From: Candidatus Dormiibacterota bacterium
Lineage (GTDB): Bacteria; Chloroflexota; Dormibacteria; Aeolococcales; Bog-877
Direction: 5' to 3'
DNA: 10,510 nt
Assembly: GCA_030038765.1 (NCBI GenBank)
Contig: JASHRA010000206.1
Coordinates: 1-10,510, forward strand
Part shown: one piece after another, positions 6,541 to 10,510 of the stretch
Numbering within the stretch: the stretch's first letter is position 1
Layout: every line of letters starts with the position of its first letter
Notes under the pieces: model-generated
The model's database searches: none
What the model was told of the DNA's origin: nothing
The model's input: the letters and a program-made list of their open reading frames with translations, nothing else
Made by a program: the position numbers and the translations under genes

Positions 6541-7368
6541 TCAGCCACTGATCAGCGCCACGGCCAGGGCCGCCAGGACCAGCCCCAGGCCCTGGAGTCG
6601 GCTCCAGCGCTCCTCCAGGAAGATCCGGGCCAGGACCACGGTCGCGGCGGGGTAGAGGGAGGTGACCACTGCCGCCACCGCCAGCGCGCCGTGGCCGGTG
6701 GCGCTGAGGAAGAGGATGTTGGCCGCACCCGAGATCACCCCCGCCGGCACCGCCAGCGGGGCCACGCCCCGGAAGTTGGCCCGCCCCGCTCGGGAGCGGA
6801 GCGCCGCCGCGGCGATGATGAGGACGGAGACCGCCTGCCCGGGGACCAGCGGCCAGGTGCCGGCATGGGTGCCGGCGCGGTCGAGACCGATGAAGAGGAG
6901 GGAGAAGCAGACGCCCGCCAGGAGTCCCTCCAGGACGCCGCCGCTCCGGCCCGGCTGGGCCCCGCCCGTCCGGGAGATGAGCGTCACCGCGGGCAGAGCG
7001 AGGACGATCCCGCCCAGCGCCAGCAGCCCCGGCCGCTCCCCGAGGCCGAGACCGACCAGGGCGGGCAGCAGGGCGGTGATGAGGGCCGAGAGCGGCGCCA
7101 CCACCGCCATCCGGCCCCTCGCCAGGCCGCGATAGAGGGCCAGGGTGCCGAGGCCGCTGCCGAGCCCGCTGGCGGCCCCCCACAGCAGGGTCGCGGGGTG
7201 AGGCGGTGCCCAGGGGATGAGCCAGAGCCCCAGCAGCGCCGCCAGGAGGCCGAAGGGTTGGGCCAGGATCGCCGCCGTGGCCGCCCCGCCCCGGCGCCCG
7301 GCCAAGCCGGCCATGTAGTCCGAGCCGCCGTAGCCGAGGGCCGCGAGCAGGCTGAGCAGCACCACCAC
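6541..7368 (-). CDS. EamA/DMT superfamily membrane transporter
   Basis: A 275-residue, strongly hydrophobic protein with two similar halves of about five membrane segments each, the layout of EamA (RhaT/YdcZ-like) drug/metabolite transporters. The ALYRGLARGRMAVVAPLSALITALLPALVGL stretch in the first half and the corresponding SATGHGALAVAAVVTSLYPAATVVLARIFLEE near the end of the second half are the most typical EamA sequences; the latter precedes the usual E-x-W-S-R-LQ-x-x-G closing motif. Such proteins export metabolites, amino acids or drugs; no substrate can be inferred. GTG 7368 is the first of three consecutive GTG codons and has GGAGGAG (7384-7378) 9 bases upstream. It lies 47 bases after the metallo-hydrolase stop in the same direction, so it may be the last gene of the parA transcript. 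Confidence 0.9.
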   Translation of the reverse strand: MVVLLSLLAALGYGGSDYMAGLAGRRGGAATAAILAQPFGLLAALLGLWLIPWAPPHPATLLWGAASGLGSGLGTLALYRGLARGRMAVVAPLSALITALLPALVGLGLGERPGLLALGGIVLALPAVTLISRTGGAQPGRSGGVLEGLLAGVCFSLLFIGLDRAGTHAGTWPLVPGQAVSVLIIAAAALRSRAGRANFRGVAPLAVPAGVISGAANILFLSATGHGALAVAAVVTSLYPAATVVLARIFLEERWSRLQGLGLVLAALAVALISG

Positions 7369-7387
7369 CTAGCCCGTCTCCTCCCCG

Positions 7388-7408
7388 GGCGCCACGCCAG
7401 GTGGCGCC
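7388..7408 (-). other. Intergenic hairpin next to the EamA ribosome binding site
   Basis: GGCGCCAC (7388-7395) and GTGGCGCC (7401-7408) pair perfectly around a 5-base loop between the metallo-hydrolase stop and the transporter ribosome binding site. It has no T tract. It could be a weak terminator, an RNA-processing or stability element in the operon, or an influence on transporter translation. Confidence 0.4.
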
Positions 7409-7415
7409 GGCCCGC

Positions 7416-7952
7416 TCAACCGGCCCGGCGCAGCATCTCCACGGCGACGTTGTCCCGGCGCTCCTGGCCCACGGTGGTGGTGGGGCCGTGGCCGGGGTAG
7501 ACGACGGTGTTCTCGGGCAGGCTGAGGAGCTTGGAGATGACGCTCACCAGCTGGCGCCGGAGGTCGACGTCGGGCAGGTCGGTGCGGCCCAGGTTGCCGG
7601 CCAGCAGGGTGTCGCCGGTGAAGAGGTGGTTGCCGACCTTGAAGCAGAGGCTGCCGGGGCTGTGCCCGGGGGTGCCGATCACCTCCAGCTCGAAGTCCCC
7701 GAAGGCGAGCCGGTCCCCCTCCTCCAGGTAGCGGTCGGCGGAGCGCAGGTAGGCCTTGGCGTCGAGCAGGCTGAGGCCGGTCTCGCCGCCCACCCTGGCC
7801 CTCACGTCGTCCTTGGCCGAGGCGTGGTTGCGGTGCCCGTGGCTGCAGGCCAGGTGGCGCACGGTCAGCCCCTGGCACTGGGCCACGATCTTCTCCGGGT
7901 CGGCCCCGGGGTCGATCACCACCGCCTCCTTGGTGCGGGCGCAGGCGACCAC
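7416..7952 (-). CDS. Metallo-beta-lactamase-fold hydrolase (glyoxalase II-like)
   Basis: 178 residues when counted from GTG 7952. The MBL metal motifs are in order: HGHRNH (38-43; canonical HxHxDH), H97 in GTPGHSPGS, D114 in FTGDTLL, H155 in YPGHG. Thus all ligand positions are kept except that the Asp of HxHxDH is Asn42. GRTDLP (122-127) is typical of glyoxalase II/YcbL-like thioester hydrolases, so a small hydrolase of S-acyl-glutathione-type or related substrates is likely, but the substrate is unknown. The true N-terminus appears to lie further upstream: the frame stays open and encodes VQGSAESNCYVVA, the usual first strand, but contains no ATG, GTG or TTG; only CTG codons at 8003 and 8030 are available. 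The CTG at 8030 overlaps the upstream stop as CTGA. The gene sits after the small ParA-linked protein. Confidence 0.85.
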   Translation of the reverse strand: MVACARTKEAVVIDPGADPEKIVAQCQGLTVRHLACSHGHRNHASAKDDVRARVGGETGLSLLDAKAYLRSADRYLEEGDRLAFGDFELEVIGTPGHSPGSLCFKVGNHLFTGDTLLAGNLGRTDLPDVDLRRQLVSVISKLLSLPENTVVYPGHGPTTTVGQERRDNVAVEMLRRAG

Positions 7953-8026
7953 GTAGCAGTTGCTCTCCGCGCTGCCCTGGACCCGGACCCTCGAGATCTG
8001 CAGCCGGGGCCGGGGCGCCTCCGGGG

Positions 8027-8404
8027 TCAGGCGCCTGCCCCGCGCTGCTCGCCCAGCTTCTGGCGCAGCGCCTCCAGGCGCTCGAACTCCTCCAGCGGGG
8101 GCTTGGGCAGGCGCTGGTAGGAGTGGGGGAACTTGGCCTGCTGGAGGGCGGCCAGGATGGTCTCCACCTCCTCGTCGGTGAGCCGGTAGAGGTGGCCGTT
8201 GGGGGAGGGGATGCTGGCCACCTCGAGCAGCAGGGCGGTGGCCCTCGGCGCCGGGGCTCCCTCCCAGGGGGCGGGCCGCTCGTCGGGCTCGTCCGGCTCG
8301 GTGGGGATCAGCTCGGCGCGGGCCGGCTCGGGGGCCCGGCCGCCCACCCGGGTGGGCTGGAAGAGGGCCTTGGAGCCGTTCAGGCTGGCGCGCTTGAAGG
8401 CCAA
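8027..8404 (-). CDS. Small unknown protein next to ParA, with ParB-like N-terminal peptide
   Basis: A 125-residue protein of no recognised family. The start TTG 8404 has a strong GGGAGG site (8417-8412) 7 bases upstream, overlapping the end of parA; its first base is 3 bases past the parA stop. N-terminus: basic, with K4-R5-x-x-L8-x-G10-x-x-A13-L14-F15, which resembles the N-terminal ParA-binding peptide of ParB/Spo0J (B. subtilis Spo0J begins MAKGLGKGINALF). Middle (about 20-55): Pro/Glu-rich and probably disordered. C-terminal half (about 56-115): hydrophobic strand-like ATALLLEVASI, then helices LTDEEVETILAALQQAKF and PLEEFERLEALRQKLGEQ. No ParB/Srx domain or helix-turn-helix. A role as the ParA partner or ATPase activator is inferred from position plus the N-terminal pattern only. 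Confidence 0.75.
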   Translation of the reverse strand: MAFKRASLNGSKALFQPTRVGGRAPEPARAELIPTEPDEPDERPAPWEGAPAPRATALLLEVASIPSPNGHLYRLTDEEVETILAALQQAKFPHSYQRLPKPPLEEFERLEALRQKLGEQRGAGA

Positions 8405-8406
8405 GC

Positions 8407-9207
8407 TCAGGCCTCCCGCCGGGCCAGCACCGTCTCCGCCAGCTGCCGGTAGGCGGAGGCGCCGTCGGAGTTGCCCGCGTACTGGAGGATGGACTGCCCC
8501 ACCAGGGGGCACTCGGCGAAGCGGATGCTGTCGCCCACCTGGAAGGGGTAGACGAGCTCGCCGAAGTGCGACTGCACGTCGCTCAGCACCTCGTTGGCGT
8601 GGATGGTGCGGCGCTTGTGGATGGTGGGCAGGATGCCGTGGATGCGCAGCTCCGGGTTGAGCTTCACCCGCACCCGCTCGATGGTCCGCTGCAGCTGCTG
8701 CATCCCCTTCATGCCGAAGAACTCGCACTGCAGGGGGATGATCACGTCGGTGGCCGCCACCAGGGCGTTGACGCAGAGCAGGCCCAGCGAGGGGGGGCAG
8801 TCGATGATCACGAAGTCGTAGTCGGAGAGCACCGGCTGCAGCTTCTCCAGCAGCACCGACTCGCGCCCGATCTCGGTCACCAGCTGGAGCTCGGCCCCGG
8901 CCAGCTCCACGTTGGCGGGCAGGAAGTCCACCCCCACGCCGGGGGCGAAGAGACGGATGTCGGCGGCCGTCACCTGGTGCTCGCAGAGCATGTCGTAGAC
9001 GGTGAGGCGGAGGTCGTCGGGCTTGGCCACGCCCATGTTGACGGTGAGGTGGCCCTGGGGGTCGAGGTCGGCGGCCAAGACCCGGACGCCGCGCTCGGCC
9101 AGGGCGCTGGCGAGGTTCACGGCGGTGGTCGTCTTCCCCACCCCACCCTTCTGGTTGGCGATGGCGAGGATCTGAGCGCCGGATCGCTTGTGGTTGTTGG
9201 ACGGCAC
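8407..9207 (-). CDS. parA: ParA/Soj-family ATPase, apparently without a ParB neighbour
   Basis: A 266-residue Walker-type partition ATPase. The deviant Walker A KGGVGKTT (residues 20-27, signature Lys at 20), A-prime DLDPQGHLT (47-55), Walker B FVIIDCPPSLG (132-142) and the late Soj-like segment DSIRFAECPLVGQSILQY (226-243) are all present, so it should dimerise on ATP and bind DNA non-specifically. ParA proteins position chromosomes, plasmids or protein cargo. No parB or parS-like site is seen nearby; instead a small protein with a ParB-like N-terminal peptide follows. GTG 9207 must be the start: a TAA stop lies directly upstream in frame and no other start codon precedes Walker A. The nearest ribosome site, GAGG, is 13 bases away, so initiation may be weak. 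Divergent from the TPR gene. Confidence 0.92.
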   Translation of the reverse strand: MPSNNHKRSGAQILAIANQKGGVGKTTTAVNLASALAERGVRVLAADLDPQGHLTVNMGVAKPDDLRLTVYDMLCEHQVTAADIRLFAPGVGVDFLPANVELAGAELQLVTEIGRESVLLEKLQPVLSDYDFVIIDCPPSLGLLCVNALVAATDVIIPLQCEFFGMKGMQQLQRTIERVRVKLNPELRIHGILPTIHKRRTIHANEVLSDVQSHFGELVYPFQVGDSIRFAECPLVGQSILQYAGNSDGASAYRQLAETVLARREA

Positions 9208-9272
9208 TTAGGGGAGCGGACCTCGGGTGGGGGCCATGTGGCGAGAATCACGGTCGCACCGTGGCCTGCGGC

Positions 9273-9281
9273 TATCATATG
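9273..9281. promoter_or_regulatory. AT-rich spot with -10-like boxes on both strands between parA and the TPR gene
   Basis: TATCATATG (9273-9281) is the only AT-rich stretch in the 205-base divergent gap. On the minus strand it reads TATGAT (9279-9274; 5 of 6 to TATAAT), which would start parA RNA with a leader of about 60 bases. On the plus strand TATCAT (9273-9278) is also 5 of 6, giving a leader of about 125 bases for the TPR gene. No good -35 boxes are visible. Confidence 0.4.
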
Positions 9282-9412
9282 TCGGCCCGCGACGCCTCAG
9301 GGCCGGCACCGGTCGCGGGCTGCGGAGCCGGCCCGGGCGGCCCCCGCCCGGCCCCTCCCCGCGGCCGCTTGGGGCGCCCCAGGAACAGCAGAACCTCGAG
9401 GAGACCCCAGCC

Positions 9413-10261
9413 TTGCTCGACGTGAACGATTTCCCCAAGTCCAAGATCCAGGCCGCCGAGGAGGCGGTGCGCCTCGCCCTGGCCAACCGCTGGGAGGAGG
9501 CGCTGGCGGTCAACGACGACCTGGTCGAGCGCTTCGGGCCCGACGAGGAGACCTCCAACCGTCGAGGCAAGGCGCTGCTCGAGCTGGGCCGCCTGGAGGA
9601 GGCCCTGGCCGCCTACGAGGAGACGCTCGGGCTCAACCCGGAGAACCACATCGCCCAGCGCCAGGCGGCCAAGCTGCGCGAGCTCAGCGAGGCCAAGGCG
9701 CCGGTGGCGCCGGTCTCGGCCTCGGTGGACGTGAACCTCTTCACCGACGAGCCGGGCAAGAGCGCCCTCACCCGCCTCGCCTTGGCCCCCGGCGTCGACC
9801 CGGCGGCGGTGGCCCCGGGGGACCCGCTCGACCTGGAGCTCGGCGACGAGGTCAAGGTGCGCACCACCAGGGGGGTCGAGCTGGGGGCCGTGGAGCCGCG
9901 CCTGGCGCAGCGGATCCTCGATCTCAGCAAGCGCGGCAACCGCTACTCGGGGGCGGTCACCCACGTCGACGGCGGAGCGGTCCAGCTGATCCTGCGCGAG
10001 GTCTACCAGGCCCCCGAGCTGGCCGGGACCAACTCCTTCCCCGTCCACAAGGGAAGGGACGCCTCCTACCGTCCCTACGCCAAGGAGCCGGTCCCCTCCC
10101 GGGAGGATGGGAGCGGCCTCGACGAGGAGGAGGACTCGCTCGACGCCGGCCCCGCCGGCTCGGACGAGCTGGAGGAGGGCTTCAGCGGCTTCGAGGAGAC
10201 GCCGGAGGAGGCCGCGGCCGAGGAGGCCGACGAGGACCTGAGGCCCGAGGACGAGTACTGA
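9413..10261 (+). CDS. TPR-repeat protein with unnamed middle domain and acidic tail
   Basis: 282 residues from TTG 9413, which has GAGGAG (9398-9403) 9 bases upstream; in-frame starts further upstream (for example 9227) only add an Arg/Pro-rich stretch that looks non-coding. Residues 13-80 form about two tetratricopeptide repeats (AAEEAVRLALANRWEEALAVNDDLVERFGPDE and ETSNRRGKALLELGRLEEALAAYEETLGLNPEN split over helices), a protein-protein interaction module. A linker rich in Ala/Pro/Val follows. Residues 137-210 form a compact-looking domain (GDEVKVRTTRGVELGAVE, then RLAQRILDLSKRGNRYSGAVTHVDGG and VQLILREVYQAPE) that I cannot name. Residues 235-282 are dominated by Glu/Asp with Ser/Gly. No signal peptide or membrane segment, so cytoplasmic. 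Function unknown; it is divergent from parA and might be functionally linked. Confidence 0.8.
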   Translation: MLDVNDFPKSKIQAAEEAVRLALANRWEEALAVNDDLVERFGPDEETSNRRGKALLELGRLEEALAAYEETLGLNPENHIAQRQAAKLRELSEAKAPVAPVSASVDVNLFTDEPGKSALTRLALAPGVDPAAVAPGDPLDLELGDEVKVRTTRGVELGAVEPRLAQRILDLSKRGNRYSGAVTHVDGGAVQLILREVYQAPELAGTNSFPVHKGRDASYRPYAKEPVPSREDGSGLDEEEDSLDAGPAGSDELEEGFSGFEETPEEAAAEEADEDLRPEDEY

Positions 10262-10325
10262 GGCCGGCCCCGCGGGGGCACGGCCGCGGCGGGCGCTGAC
10301 GAGCTCCCACTGAGCCCCCGCCCCG

Positions 10326-10391
10326 GGCGGCCCGGCCAGGGCCAGGGCGCGACCTCGTCTGCTGCCTGGCCCGCCCTGGCCATGGGCCGCC
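10326..10391 (+). terminator. Long bulged hairpin after the TPR gene
   Basis: GGCGGCCC (10326-10333) and GGCCAGGGC (10334-10342) pair exactly with GGGCCGCC (10384-10391) and GCCCTGGCC (10373-10381), leaving only a 2-base bulge (10382-10383). That gives a 17-pair stem with a 30-base loop. It is followed by a G run instead of a T tract. Position, 65 bases past the TPR stop and before the next promoter, suggests a Rho-independent-like or processing hairpin. Confidence 0.4.
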
Positions 10392-10413
10392 AAGGGGGGG
10401 TCGGGGCGCCTGC

Positions 10414-10419
10414 TCTAAT
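10414..10419 (+). promoter_or_regulatory. -10 element of the second EamA gene (leaderless)
   Basis: TCTAAT matches TATAAT in five of six bases and ends 6 bases before the GTG at 10426, the same spacing as at the antitoxin gene. CCCGGG between them has no ribosome binding site. No good -35 box. Confidence 0.5.
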
Positions 10420-10425
10420 TCCCGG

Positions 10426-10510
10426 GTGAGCGCCGTCACGCCCGGGCCGCGATCGCAGCGCCTGGGCTGGGCCTCCCTGGCCGCGGTCTACGTCCTCTGG
10501 GGCTCGACCT
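10426..10510 (+). CDS. EamA/DMT-family transporter, N-terminal part only
   Basis: The first 28 codons are visible and the gene runs off the window edge. The predicted start is VSAVTPGPRSQRLG followed by WASLAAVYVLWGST, which matches the first membrane helix of YedA-like EamA transporters (typical ...vYllWGSTYlair). GTG 10426 is chosen because the hydrophobic helix begins soon after and a -10 box lies 6 bases upstream. The substrate is unknown. Unrelated in position to the minus-strand EamA gene at 6541-7368, which is a separate family member. Confidence 0.75.
   Translation, partial: MSAVTPGPRSQRLGWASLAAVYVLWGST

Noticed and set aside
6195..6548. Possible minus-strand gene in the gap between the toxin and EamA genes
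   Set aside because: It overlaps the end of mazF and has an Arg/Gly/Pro-rich product without motifs or a good ribosome site; the gap 6246-6540 appears non-coding.
8407..8410. CTG start of the small ParA-linked protein overlapping the parA stop as CTGA
   Set aside because: The GGGAGG site is only one base from this CTG, while TTG 8404 has the same site at an ideal 7 bases.
8566..10299. Long plus-strand open frame across parA and the TPR gene
   Set aside because: It runs antisense to parA and out of frame with the TPR gene, with low-complexity His/Gly/Arg-rich product and no recognisable domain.
1..10510. CRISPR array, IS element or phage remnant
   Set aside because: No regularly spaced repeats, transposase or integrase-like reading frames, or flanking inverted repeats with target duplications were seen.

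Overview
The window is very GC-rich bacterial chromosome. GTG and TTG starts dominate, RNAs that look leaderless are likely, and genes are joined by 4-base stop/start overlaps. The gene set (HelY/Ski2-type helicase, Lgt with a WQGG motif, DUF503, an RHH antitoxin with a MazF toxin, Soj-like ParA) fits a high-GC Terrabacteria lineage such as Actinomycetota, Chloroflexota or Dormibacterota. That placement is inferred from protein style only. No phage, IS element, CRISPR array, tRNA or rRNA was seen.

Left part (1-1846, + strand): a 533-base GC-rich region with several strong dyads and no convincing gene, then a single-domain universal stress protein and a DoxX-family membrane protein. A good hairpin terminator (1873-1906) follows DoxX and separates it from the convergent helicase operon.

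Middle (2018-5564, - strand): DUF503 -> lgt -> helY-like helicase, each pair joined by a 4-base overlap (GTGA at 5268-5271, TTGA at 4423-4426), so it is probably one translationally coupled transcript. Its start shares a 109-base divergent region with a toxin-antitoxin pair (5674-6245, + strand). The antitoxin start lies in a 32-base near-perfect inverted repeat that also holds the -10 element.

Right part (6541-9207, - strand): parA -> a 125-residue unknown protein -> a metallo-beta-lactamase-fold hydrolase -> an EamA/DMT transporter. The small protein carries an N-terminal K-R-x-x-L-x-x-G-x-x-A-L-F stretch resembling the ParA-activating N-terminus of ParB/Spo0J, but has no ParB domain. This suggests an orphan ParA positioning pair. 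Divergent from parA (9413-10261, + strand) is a TPR protein with an unnamed conserved-looking middle domain and a very acidic tail. The window ends inside a second EamA-type transporter.

The points most worth a second look are the ParA/small-protein pair, the operator-promoter-start overlap at the toxin-antitoxin locus, the metallo-hydrolase (Asp-to-Asn in its metal motif, and an N-terminus reachable only from a CTG codon), and the repeated placement of -10 boxes 6-7 bases before start codons.
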